Shown: one piece after another, positions 11,601 through 20,727 of the stretch
Position numbering within the stretch: position 1 is the stretch's first letter
Layout of the letters: each line of letters starts with the position of its first letter
Source: Phoronis ovalis
Lineage: Eukaryota > Phoronida > Phoronidae
Reading direction: 5' to 3'
Length of the DNA stretch: 25,978 bases
Assembly: GCA_028565635.1 (NCBI GenBank)
Contig: JAOXYB010053723.1
Coordinates: 1 to 25,978, forward strand
The notes under the pieces: generated by a model
What the model was told of the DNA's origin: nothing
Databases searched by the model: none
What the model saw: only the letters and a program-made list of their open reading frames with translations
Made by a program: the position numbers and the translations under genes

Positions 11601-11733
11601 GCAGCTGCTTTACCTTTCCTGGTGACAGGTATTGCACAAATTCAGGAAGGGACGTGTTAGCTTTTAGTATTGTTAGATTTTCAACAACATTGAACTCTGT
11701 AGTCTTTCCATGCTCAAACAAATAATGAGGCAC
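2325..11733 (-). CDS. Kinase/metallo-beta-lactamase fusion protein, 15 exons, at least 820 residues
   Basis: Fifteen minus-strand exons join in frame: 11733-11578, 10961-10775, 10555-10482, 9717-9468, 9291-9080, 8526-8300, 7674-7437, 7184-7010, 6833-6724, 5781-5601, 5167-5057, 4625-4411, 3572-3455, 2755-2613 and 2390-2325. They total 2460 coding bases plus a TAA stop. Every acceptor is AG and every donor GT except one GC donor (3454-3453). Exon phases agree at all 14 junctions, which is strong evidence for one transcript. Counting from the first visible residue, about 1-317 is of unknown fold, about 318-581 is a protein kinase and about 591-820 is an RNase Z-like MBL domain. The first exon here opens with an acceptor in phase 0 and has no Met, so a start exon is needed upstream (candidate at 12167-12156). 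No signal peptide or membrane segment is visible, so a cytosolic or nuclear protein is likely. I know no named family with this architecture, so no symbol is given. Confidence 0.87.
3453..3454 (-). other. GC splice donor (GC-AG intron) inside the MBL domain
   Basis: Exon 3572-3455 ends in TATG followed by GCAAGT. Using GC at 3454-3453 as the donor joins in phase 1 to the acceptor before 2755 and gives the expected MBL strand ICYGLVLFYQD. The nearest GT, 3 bases on, shifts the frame and runs into a stop within a few codons. The rest of the donor context (GCAAGT) is what known GC-AG introns show. Confidence 0.75.
4038..4111. repeat. Tandem 37-bp duplication in an intron
   Basis: The unit GCGTCATTTGTCCTGGAGGC and the 17 bases after it occur twice head to tail (4038-4074 and 4075-4111) with only one or two differences. 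It lies inside the intron between exons 4625-4411 and 3572-3455 of the kinase-MBL gene. It has no visible coding role. Confidence 0.9.
5668..8454 (-). CDS. Protein kinase catalytic domain of the fusion protein (Ser/Thr, TKL/STE11-like)
   Basis: Exons 8526-8300, 7674-7437, 7184-7010, 6833-6724 and the first part of 5781-5601 encode a complete kinase domain, residues about 318-581. Visible motifs are the P-loop ISEGSFGEVF (first Gly of GxGxxG replaced by Ser 323), VAVK (Lys 347), a probable alpha-C Glu (364), hinge IMEYMEGGS, catalytic loop HRDIKVDN (Asp 441, Lys 443, Asn 446), DFG (460-462), APE in RYMAPEV (485-487), DVYSYG (Asp 502) and ARPT (Arg 569). All catalytic residues are present, so ATP-dependent Ser/Thr phosphorylation is expected. 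HRDIK and the GSFRYMAPEV segment point to the MAP3K-like STE/TKL groups rather than tyrosine kinases. Subfamily assignment by eye is uncertain. Confidence 0.9.
6060..6480. mobile_element. Small terminal-inverted-repeat element in intron 9 of the kinase-MBL gene
   Basis: The left end around 6062-6106 (GGGGTCACTCGTGTAAATGG then GTGGATCCACATGTGC) pairs imperfectly with the reverse complement of 6432-6480 (GGGCACATGATTGTGTCAAA then GAGTGGGTCCACATGC). Between them are A-rich units such as AAAAAAAGCCCCTAAATGTG and AAAAAAACACCCCTTTGAAA spaced about 30 bp apart. The same AAAAAAGCCCCTAA motif and end sequence type occur in the element at 24.5 kb, so both belong to one non-autonomous, MITE-like family. 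There is no coding capacity of its own; the 79-residue open frame on the minus strand here is repeat-derived. No target-site duplication could be fixed by eye because the ends are diverged. Confidence 0.6.
7671..7746 (-). repeat. Duplicated 3' splice-site segment upstream of the kinase exon at 7674
   Basis: On the minus strand TACTTTCATTTTTAGGAAA occurs twice. One copy ends in the true acceptor used at 7675/7674, the other lies 56 bp further upstream (around 7727-7745). Both copies carry a pyrimidine tract, AG and GAAA. Use of the upstream copy would insert sequence with in-frame stops into the kinase N-lobe, so it is a decoy or a regulated alternative site. Confidence 0.7.
8455..11733 (-). 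CDS. N-terminal region of the fusion protein, unknown fold
   Basis: Exons 11733-11578, 10961-10775, 10555-10482, 9717-9468, 9291-9080 and the start of 8526-8300 encode about 317 residues before the kinase. The first ~100 alternate hydrophobic and polar residues in a strand-like way around GKVLEISFLPTQRDQYLLQQ, which would suit a beta-sandwich, but this is only a pattern. Residues about 140-222 look helical and charged (NEVEPRKGKSDNDRKMAIRK). A hydrophobic, aromatic helix-like stretch (ENLCLAWSHEKTVFEMTVAL) comes shortly before the kinase. I do not recognise any of these as a named domain. By analogy with other MAP3K-like proteins they may be regulatory or oligomerising. The exon joins are in frame, so the region is coding even though it is unnamed. 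Confidence 0.75.
11148..11530. repeat. Diverged direct repeat pair in the first visible intron
   Basis: One unit runs from TCAAGGTCATTCTAAAATCC (11151) to CAAAATTATAACTGAC (about 11269). A second, longer one runs from CAAGGTCACTTTACAATGTC (11371) to CAAAATTATAACCGAC (about 11520). The starts and ends match well and the middles poorly. The region is less AT-rich than the rest of the intron and open in frames on both strands (118 and 80 residues). With no recognisable protein this is better read as an old interspersed repeat than as a gene. Confidence 0.5.
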
Positions 11734-12155
11734 CTATAAAATAATAAAGCAATCTTTGAATTTTACCACTATGGTATACTGGTGGTTCAGAGCAGTAATT
11801 ACATAGGTCCTAAATTCCATAAACAGACTTTTCCTATTTTGGGTTGTGTGGAAAAAAAATTCAATTTAAAATAAAAGCAAAAATCTAAGTTTGCACTAGT
11901 CCAGTTACCTTCTTCAATAAATACATTAATTATTTTTATCAAGAAATTTAATTATTTCTTTTATAGTGATCGTGCAGAAATTCAGTTGAATTAGTTTAGC
12001 ACAGGTACATTAAGTGCTCGCCTGTTAGTCACACAGGTGATCACTTAGCTAAAAACAGCAAGTGACACGCTAAAGGAAATAAAATGAATGCACAAGGTAA
12101 CATGGTGTGTACCTTGTGTATACACGATTGTACCTGGGGTACATTTGTGTAGTAC

Positions 12156-12167
12156 CTTCTCCGACAT
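12156..12167 (-). CDS. Candidate first coding exon (Met-Ser-Glu-Lys) of the kinase-MBL gene
   Basis: ATG TCG GAG AAG on the minus strand is followed at once by GTACTA, a possible donor in phase 0. The first firm exon of the kinase-MBL gene (11733) has a phase-0 acceptor 422 bp further on, so the two would join cleanly and give an 824-residue protein. The start context is weak (T at -3), and a four-codon exon can occur by chance. This is therefore only the best local candidate for the start. A rival ATG exon is at about 15638 with a phase-2 donor, which does not fit without another exon. Confidence 0.3.
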
Positions 12168-12404
12168 AGACCTATTCAGCGTGATTATGGCCAGATTGAA
12201 AACATTTTAAAAATCTTTCCAGATTTAAGTTGGACACAAAAAGAATATGAAATTATTATATTGTGGATTGCTTATGGAGGAAATTTGTTGCATCTAAAAT
12301 AATTATCATTCAGTTTCAAAATAATTACCTAAAATATTAATCATAAATAGCATATATATATATATGTGTAATGTAATTTTGAAATGAATCAGATATATCT
12401 GAAA
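12168..12404. other. Gene-free stretch, possible promoter or 5' UTR of the kinase-MBL gene
   Basis: If the start exon at 12167 is right, the first bases here are 5' UTR and the promoter lies within this stretch. There is an AT microsatellite around 12354-12366. No TATA box or initiator could be assigned with confidence. Confidence 0.25.
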
Positions 12405-12830
12405 TAAGTTCGTTTTACTTCATCCATGGATTATCTGTTTTATTGAAATTGCAGACTCTATAGATTATTTTTAATAGTTAATATATTTGCATGAGAGTGC
12501 ATAAACTATTTATGAAATCTAATTATTTTCAAACTGTTTAGATTGAAATTAAGATTGAAATCATCGACTTCATAGATTATCTATGAAATAACTTTAGCTG
12601 CCACTGCCAACTCCTTAAGTTATCTATGAAATATGATGATTGAGTTTCTGAAAATAGATTATCTATGGAAAACAGTGGATATTTTCAATTCACATTTGAG
12701 AATTATCCTGTCATTTGAGACACCACAATATTTTTCTGAAAACTATTTTTCATGAACTAATTTCTATAAAAGTGTCTTCATGAACACATTTCCATGGAAA
12801 TATGTTCAAACTGATTTTTGGTCAGAGACA
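12405..12830. repeat. Left inverted arm with TTCATAGATTATCTATGAAA-type tandem units
   Basis: Degenerate units of about 55-65 bp each carry a near-palindromic core (ATAGATTATCTAT). Copies are visible around 12457, 12568, 12610 and 12655. Inward of them lies a single-copy segment with TTTGAGACACCACAATATTT and CATGAACACATTTCCATGGA. It is the reverse-complement partner of the right arm. Confidence 0.6.
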
Positions 12831-13619
12831 CCTGGCAATTGACCAACATTTGTACTATTAACTGACATAGACAATTTTACTAACAATTTACAATGCAGAT
12901 TTTATTCATCATTGTAAATTATAATTGCATAAAATTATATAAATTATAAATTTATATAAAATTATGAAATTATATTGTTCATACTTCTCAGCCAAAATAT
13001 TTACTACTCTCATTGATGAAGCTTAGTTACTTGAAGTTGTTTGGGAACTCTTGTTCTCATATATTTGGATTTTTATATATTAAGTTTTCCAACTAACAGA
13101 ATTATTTTAATTTTCTTTGGATTTTTTTCTATAGCAGTGACCTAAATTTTTAATGCCTGCTTAACTTAAGACATTTAAGCAATTGACCCAGTTCGGGGTT
13201 GGAACCGAATATCTTTCACTAAAAAGTTGAATTTTAAGAAAAATCCCAACAAATAGATTTTACGATGAAACACTGTGGTCTTATAGCACTTTTTTGGCAT
13301 CAATATTTTAATATATATTACGCATTAAAAAAGTAGATTATTGCAGAAAAATGTAAGGCAGTGAATAAACATAAACACATACAGCTTATTTCTGTTTCTC
13401 ATTTATAGCGAAGATAAAAAAACTGTACAACATTACTGTACTATTAAAAGCTCCAGAAGACAATTTTAAAAAACACAAAATGAAAGAAATGTAGATGTGT
13501 GGCTTAAGATAGGGATGCTGGGTCTAATCCTGTCCAGGTTTTTTATTAATTGCTCCTAGCGCATAAATAAATGGTTTACAATTGTTTGCGTTCCACTGTG
13601 CCATGGCCTACACAAGCGT

Positions 13620-13800
13620 GTCAAAGAACTAATTTTCCGTCCTACCAGATTATTTTTCGTCATGCTAAATTATTTTAAAGCATTACCATCACTTTTGCTT
13701 TCTATCATACTAGTCTATTTACCGTCAGTTTTACTTTACGTCACACAAGCATATTAGCGGCATTATTGTCACTTTTATTTTACGGTATATTAGTCGGCGA
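13620..13800. repeat. Degenerate ~40-50 bp minisatellite
   Basis: Units of the type [C]CGTCA-TTTTACTTTACGTCA followed by a short spacer and ATTAGTC/ATTAGCG repeat about four times. Examples are ACCATCACTTTTGCTTTCTA, ACCGTCAGTTTTACTTTACG and ATTGTCACTTTTATTTTACG. The units are 60-80% alike by eye. No coding potential is seen. Confidence 0.55.
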
Positions 13801-16019
13801 AGTGGTAGTTCAAGGAAGAGTTGATTTTTGGCAAAAAGTTAAGGAGTGGAATAAATTAATTAAGTGGTTAATTTAATTAGCATGAAATTATGTACAGGAA
13901 GTGGTACAATGTGAATGATGAATGTTTCGGAAGATGGAAATAATTAAATCAGTAAACTTCCAATGTGTCTCCCTGGTGTATGACTGCCCGTTCCTCTCTT
14001 GTAGTTTTTTACTTAAAATTTTAGGAACCATGTTTGTTCTTATTAAGTTAGTGAAAGCAAATGTTGCCCAAAACCTTTGTTCTTATTAGCACATTCTTTT
14101 TAAAAAGAAAGATGAAACTATTTGTTATCACTGAAGTGATTGTTCACTTATTTTTTAATGCTCTGTTTAGATATTGTCAAGAACTGGTGACCACTTAAAA
14201 GTTTAATTTATTTATTGTTGCATTACATATGACATGATGTGTGGCATGTGTTGACAAAAATGGCATATACATTAAAAAATTGTTTACCATTATGCAAAAG
14301 CGGGATTTTGTTGCACGAAAAGACACAGATAAGGGAATGTTTTACTCAGTCTTCATTTCTACGCATATGGATCAAACGTCGAGATATGTGCTAAACCTAT
14401 TCTTTAGGAATTTGCTGAGAATAATTATTATAGCGCATTTCTAAGTGTATGGAACAATTGCACTCTGGATTTTCTATGCATTATTACAAACTCTTATCCT
14501 ATCTAACCAAGGGTCCGTAATCCACTGCTGCGTTAGTAAATGCATGATTAATGCTACATTAGCGTCATTAATTATTGACACTACATTAGACTCTAGATAA
14601 GTGTCCATTGTATAACTGTGTAAACCAATTTGTATTCTTTCACATTTCCACGGCATATTTATTTGTTCAGTGTCTGTCACTATAATGAGTTTCTCTTATC
14701 AAATCCAGGAGTAATATGTATTCTGTGCTGCCAGAGTTTAGCTATAGTCCGCTAAGCAAAAAGCAAGTTCCCCACGATACCTGTTCAGAATGACTCATAA
14801 TGATAGAGCAGACATGGTAGGCAATGATGCATCATGTAGAGAGAAAGGCTTATCTCGGTTGGCAAAAGATTAATGACATAATTATTTTGTTCTTTTTAAA
14901 TTGAAGGAATTTAACAAAAAATGACTATGGTTAAACCCAGACGTTAGTTGAGAAGGTACGGAATACTAACGGATGGAATAATTCAGACTGGTTTAACCCA
15001 AGATACCGCAATAGCAAAAATAGTATTTTCAACTGTTCATCACTGAACATAGTTAAAGATTTAATCGCAAATCTTAGAATATGACAATTAACATTCTAGC
15101 AACACAAACTGTTAATAAGATGATATTTGGCTATGCCTTGTTTCACTGCTATTCATTCAATTCTTTCATCATGATTGCATTTCGTTCACTGGTCAGGAAG
15201 AAATTTAAAGACATCTAAATTCCATGCTCAGATTTGAACTTTTATGTTATTATAAGCAGTTAGTGTATGAACAGTACATCGGTGAAATAATGTTCGGAAA
15301 ACTGGTTTTGCAAAAGCACTTGGTAATAAATTATATAAAATATTAATAGTGTTACCTTTCATTTACATCAAAACAATCCATTGTTTTAAATATGCGTAAT
15401 TTCTCTTGACAATGCACCAATAATTTATGAAAACATTATATTTTTACTTGGTTTAGAGTGAGGCAGATTTTGAGGCACAGAAGCTAAACAGTAATAAGTC
15501 GTATATGAATTAAAAGTTTGATAACACTAAAACATAAAAAATATTTCACACACGCTTTTAGTCTAGAAATTTAATTTGTTATAATGCAAACAAATGAGAA
15601 ATGCGATGAAACATACCGGTAATCCTGAGGCGTGTCCATTTCACCAATCAGAGTCGTGTAACAGCCAACAATTTATATTTTTATAATTTCTTTTTTTTAC
15701 GGTTCAATCAAATTCTATATGAGTAGGATCGGCAATTTTTTAAATTTTCAGCGGCTAATAACTAACAGGATTTTTCATAAAGAATCCAATCAAAATACTC
15801 CCTAGGGCGAAATTTCATCAATTGAATGTAATGTCATTTCCAGAAATATGATAACCATGCTATTTACGTAAAAGATCGCTAATAGAAGGTAATACCTTAG
15901 TCTACATGTCACAATTTATAATGCTTCTGTAATTAAATAAGTAATAGTAATTTATAATTTACAAAACCGTACAGCCATGGAATATGAATAAAATGTTTTA
16001 TGAAGTTGTATATGGTGGT
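13801..16019. other. Interior of the candidate foldback element, no supported gene
   Basis: This contains short open frames only. The 68-residue frame on the minus strand at 14680-14474 has a fairly protein-like composition (ending WITDPWLDRIRVCNNA) but no splice sites or homology I can name. It could be a relic of an internal element gene. At about 15640 the plus strand has CACCAATCAGAGTCGTG, a CCAAT-box-like motif. Its complement holds ATG GAC ACG with a possible GTATGT donor, a weak first-exon candidate. Confidence 0.3.
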
Positions 16020-16029
16020 CCTGAAGGAC

Positions 16030-16271
16030 TGTCATGTTGTCGACTTGTAAAAAACAACTCGACAACTCGGCAGCATGACAATTCAGTGCGAAATGTCGTG
16101 TTGTCAACTTGCAAATAACTCGACAACACGACAATCTTAATATATAATGTCGTGTTGTTTGCAAGTCGACAACACGTTTCATACTAAATTGTCGAGTTGT
16201 TTGTAAGTCGACAACACAACATTTCATAGTAAATTGTCATGTTGTCGAGTTGTTTGCAAGTCGACAACTTT
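16030..16271. repeat. Array of five GTTGTCGA/TCGACAAC hairpins
   Basis: Five consecutive imperfect inverted repeats of roughly 30-50 bp stand side by side at about 16030-16080, 16094-16133, 16149-16177, 16189-16222 and 16235-16271. Each has arms of the kind TGTCGTGTTGT ... ACAACACGACA, with a loop containing TTGCAAGTCGAC or its complement. The spacers are AT-rich and also partly alike (TTTCATA-TAAATTG). The repeats give a false 91-residue minus-strand frame with recurring VVDLQTTR. The array lies near the right arm of the candidate foldback element. Confidence 0.85.
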
Positions 16272-16959
16272 GACGATATTGTATCAGTTACATGGTATGC
16301 AGGTTCCATTTCTAAATTTGTTTAAATTCTTGGAAAAGGATTGTAACAAAATAAGGGGCCTGGATGATGAAATTTCTGAGGATGTTATGTTAGCTGGATT
16401 TTAAGCTAAATTAACTGGGAAGAATAACCTTCCAAGAACAAATAAATATAAACTCGTGAATTCTGCACAATTTCAAGTACCAGCAGACATTGATGAATAC
16501 TGCTAAACTAAGTCAAAACTTTGATTGCGCTTATTGTATTTGGTATATGTTAATTAACATTGTTAACTACTAAGTTTCTGAATCTTTGGATTAACTAGAA
16601 ATATTTTGGAAACTACCCATCTATAACAACTGTCATAATTATGTAGCAGGAAATTAAGCACCATTAATAACATTAATGCATAACTTTGAATGTTATGTTA
16701 TTATAAATAATTGGATAGTACTTCATAATTCAGCTAAAAAAACATTTTTTATGAAGTAACGTTTCTGTTTACTAATTATTGTTATATTAGTTAGTATTGT
16801 GCAAAGCAATAAATTGTTTTAACTAATAGCTTCTAATTAATAAAAATAACTAAAATTGATTTTTTATGTTTTTATACTAGATGTTTATGGGAAAATATGC
16901 TCAGAGTGTAAAAACATGCTTGCAATTACCATGAAAATATTTTCATAAGTCCATTATTC

Positions 16960-17620
16960 ATAGAAATTGATCATGAACATATTTTCATGTAAATCGGTTT
17001 GTGAACATATTTCTACAGAAATATGTAGAAATCTATTCATGAAAAATTTTTCTCAGAAAAATATTGTGGCGTCTCAAATGACAAGATAATTCTCAATTGA
17101 AAAAATCCAGTGTTCAAATCAATGTCTTCATACTGACCATATGAAATATAAAACGGTTTGAAACTGCCAGTAAGATGATCTATGTTGACTTCATAGATTA
17201 TCTATGAACTATGGTGAGATTGAAATCATATACTTCATAAATTATCTATGAAATGTGATGATCGTGTTTAAAAGTGTTAGATTATCATTTTATGAAATCC
17301 GTGACTTTATATGAAACTGATGAGTCCATAGATTATCCATGAAATATGGTGAGTTTAAAACATGTTGGCTACAAATAGATTGTCTATGAAAAACGGTGAG
17401 TTTAAAATTGGAGACTTCATAGATTATCTATAAAATAATGTGAGCTTGAAATTGTCAACTTCATAGAATAACCTCAAAATGTGATGATTTGAAAATATTG
17501 ACTCCATAGCTTATCTATGAAATATTGTGAGGTTGATGTGCATGGGTACCTTCATAGATTACTTAAAATTATATAGATTATTTATGAAATAAGGCAATTA
17601 TAAAATTGTTGGCTAAGGAT
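16960..17620. repeat. Right inverted arm with TTCATAGATTATCTATGAAA-type tandem units
   Basis: About eight units of 50-65 bp follow the pattern [GTGAG-TT-AAAT-G---] ACTTCATAGATTATCTATGA [AATATG]. The clearest are near 17200, 17245, 17330, 17385, 17430, 17475 and 17515. The inner part (16970-17100) is the reverse complement of 12690-12830. Confidence 0.65.
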
Positions 17621-20600
17621 ATGGAATAATTGTCTTGTGAAGTTTACATATCCATGATACATTATGTATGAAATAATTATTATGAAAATATTTCCTACAC
17701 AATGAACATTTTGAAACCAATCATTTCTGGAGTAATTATATAGATTAATTAAGTACATAAAGGGGAAACCACTGGAAATTCCCTTTTTATTTTGGAACCC
17801 CTTTATGACACTAATGCTGGCTATTATATCATTCTTTAACTATCCAGGTAATTATTTATTATAATAGGAAATAAATTCTTAAGCAAACTGCAGGTTGTTT
17901 CAGTCTGATGCCTAATATGAAACCTTCAGATAATGGCAGATATATAAACATATCAGTCTTCAGATGTAAGTATTTTTGTAAGAACAATATTACAGGAGAT
18001 TGTATGAAAATGGTTCAGGTCAGAAGAGTTACTTACTATTGCCATATTGGAATATCTCATGCATTAAACCATCCAAGAATGTGGTAGGAAAATGCATCAA
18101 TAATACAATTTAAAAGTTTCACGAAGCCATTCAAAAATTTTGGAGTTTGTCAAATATACAATACTATAGGTTATTCGTTGCAATGTATTTTTCCGACATA
18201 AATAAGAAATGTTTCAATTTTTGTTCCAATTTGCTGTATGTATTTAGGGTGTCAAAAAGTGTCAATACAATATTGCAAATAACAGCTTGTTGTTTTAAGC
18301 AAACTTGGTTTCCTTTCAAAAGAGCAGTTTACCTCATAATTATTTTTTACAAATATTTTGAGTTAATAACCTGAAATTAATGAATACTTATTTCAGTATA
18401 GCGAATGTTGGTGGTGCAGTATAACAATATATTAATTACAAATTCTGGTTTTAGAAGATTTATACTTGCATCACTTCAAGCATTAATTATATTTAGTTTA
18501 TTAGAGATTTAAACAATCCTTTATTAGCTTCCTGATGAAAATAAATTCGTTTTAAAACTACGCTTGTTTGATTAATAATATTAGTATTTATTTATGTTCA
18601 CTACAAAATTAAATTACAAACTAAACAAAATCCACATTGTCAATCTATTTTACAAACTACCAAATCGAACAAACAGACTATTAAATGCAAATAATATAAT
18701 GTACAAGTGCATGAATATTACTTTGTACAGTTAAAAAGAATATGTAACCTAAGACCTATGCTGCCGCTGCTTTCAATAATTCAGCGCGGGTGGAAAATGT
18801 TTTATCGAGGAGACAAGCTAATTCGGAAATGGTCAATAAATTAGTGTTTGTAAAGAGTAAAGAAAAAACATCTTTTCCATCTACGTGAAAACTATTTAAC
18901 AACCAAATTAAACTACCAGTATATTTGCTTAAACTATCTGATTGCATTCAAATATTTTTTTAAAATTTGCAATAAATAATAAAATATTTAATTCTTTCAT
19001 TACTAACACCAAGTAATATTAACTGTCAGAATGCATAATTTCCATAATTATTGTACTAAAATAAAATTATTATAAAATACCTTAAACGTTCTGCAAAAAC
19101 ATATCCAGTAAGAACTGATAACTATTTAGGGAATCCTACCCTCAGTTAATTTTACATTCCACAATGACAACCAAAATGTTTTGCTATTCTGGTCAGAATA
19201 CAGCCACAAGAAAAATTCCCAATCATAATACAAGAAATTTGCACTATTGCCCTATCTCAAATAATTCCATCAAATCACTTAAGAAAATTAAATGTTTTTT
19301 GTATCAATCTCTCCCTTGTTTATTCCCATTTGAAACAAAAAGTACCAAAAATGCCTGTAAAAAGAAAAAATGAGAAGTACTAGCAGCTGATCAGCAGGAC
19401 AAAAGGAACCAACAGTGCAGCTGTACTAAAATGCATCCGAATGATACCTAAATCTGATACTGAATTGTCTGCATAGATACATTCAAATTAGTTCACTTAA
19501 TTGCCAGATGATGGTCAAAAAAATTTATTCTTAGTTTGTAATTAATATTAATTGTAAAATTACATTCATTTGAACTTTTCATAATACCGATATATTTATC
19601 TAAACTCTAGAAGGTTACTCAAATTGTGTTTCTTTAATTTTCATTTTTTTATTTATCTGGTCAATTGTTACGCATAATTGCGGCAAACAACAGCAAGTTG
19701 CTCGAGGCAAATTTAGATCCCTTTTAAAAGAGCAATTGGTTGCATAATAATTTTTTTACAAGTTTTAGACTTAAGGCGTCAAGTATCATTTGGCACAACT
19801 TACACTTTATACTTCTAATTCTGTTATTTATTACATAATCATTACCCTGTTGTATATTTTATCGAAAACTGAAACCTTGAATGTGTAACATGCGTTAATA
19901 TGTTTTGTTCTTAAAAATCATCCTTGTAACACGTTTTTGTTCAAGCACATTTGTACCCACCATTGATTGGAGCTGGACCCCCAGGACGGAAGCCTTCCTA
20001 TTCCATACTGGCAAAGCTTTGAATTTTCTTGTTTTGTACAACTATATACACAACACATAAAAACTTGTGTGCATGTCAAACCTTAGTGAAGGTATTATAT
20101 TTAATGTAATGTTACTCTAGATCCATTTATGATCTCCGAGAGCACCATATTTATAAATTGGTGTTTTACTAGAAAATAAAGAATTCCGAAGTGAATTAAA
20201 AGAATATAATATAAACAATGGTTATGGGGGAATGATCTTTTCAATGAGGAAAGAAAAGTTGAATTTTAACAACTGAAATGGGTTCCACTGCATCACACAG
20301 TTACTTTACGCCCAATAAAGATCGAGAAACTTAAAAACCCTGTGGGTTTGATATAGACAAGAGGAATACTTGTGGCCATGCATCTGTTAAGTCAAACTGC
20401 ATCGCTTTATTTGCCTATTTTTCACTTTAAAATTATCCAAGATTCAGCTCAAATATGAAGAGTGAATAAATTTTGCTGAATGATGCTCTCTAACTTAATA
20501 AATGCTTACTAGTAAATGTTTAGACATAGAAATAAAGGATGATTTCTGTTGAATGCTTCAATCTTTATATCAGCATGACACCGTTAATGGTGCTACATGA

Positions 20601-20727
20601 TACATTTGGTTTTGGATTTCGAAGATTACATTTACTGTATCAGATCAAGCGACATCATTTAATTTTATTTATAATAGTTTGTTAGTAAGGGTTTTTAAAA
20701 TGTTTTATTATAAGTGGTAATTAAAGC
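17621..20727. other. Long gene-poor stretch
   Basis: This is AT-rich DNA without a convincing spliced gene. It holds one possible small ORF (18947-18756, minus) and a pair of old, diverged direct repeats at about 18276-18366 and 19680-19770. These share the order CAGCTTGTTG/CAGCAAGTTG, CCTTTCAAAAGAGCA/CCCTTTTAAAAGAGCA and CATAATTATTTTTTACAA/CATAATAATTTTTTTACAA. The 75-residue and 69-residue plus-strand frames here look like chance. Confidence 0.4.
18756..18947 (-). CDS. Possible 63-residue small ORF or orphan exon, unknown
   Basis: The frame runs from ATG to TAG with a mixed, protein-like composition, helix-friendly and ending in STRAELLKAAAA. An in-frame TGA stands directly before the ATG, so the ORF is self-contained if unspliced. 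A cryptic acceptor (GCAATCAG) could alternatively make it an internal or terminal exon starting at 18937. I recognise no domain, signal peptide or membrane segment. No partner exon in phase was found nearby. Chance is a fair alternative in a 26-kb window. Confidence 0.25.
   Translation of the reverse strand: MQSDSLSKYTGSLIWLLNSFHVDGKDVFSLLFTNTNLLTISELACLLDKTFSTRAELLKAAAA

Larger units (their letters stand above)
12405..17620. mobile_element. Candidate ~5.2-kb foldback-type element with repeat-built inverted arms
   Basis: The sequence at 12689-12739 is matched in reverse orientation by 17053-17100: both read, in one orientation, TTGAGAATTATC-TGTCATTTGAGAC then CCACAATATTTTTCTGA. The similarity extends inward through GAAATATGTTCA (about 12800 and 17010). 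It extends outward into tandem units around TTCATAGATTATCTATGAAA, which read in both arms. The arms are about 430 bp (left) and 650 bp (right). The interior has no transposase or polymerase reading frame, only small open frames, a minisatellite and a hairpin array. The outer ends are not sharply defined and no target duplication was found. Two independent insertions of the same repeat in opposite orientation are an alternative. Confidence 0.5.

Noticed and set aside
14474-14680. A 68-residue minus-strand frame as a transposase fragment
   Set aside because: The composition is fairly protein-like, but there is no DDE, zinc-finger or other transposase motif, and no continuation in neighbouring frames.
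15613-15640. A first-exon candidate (ATG GAC ACG ... with a GTATGT donor) on the minus strand near a CCAAT box
   Set aside because: Its donor is phase 2, which does not match the phase-0 acceptor of the first firm kinase-MBL exon, and no bridging exon was found.
15952-16227. A 91-residue minus-strand frame with recurring VVDLQTTR
   Set aside because: The repetition comes from the hairpin array at 16030-16271; there is no start context or splice support.
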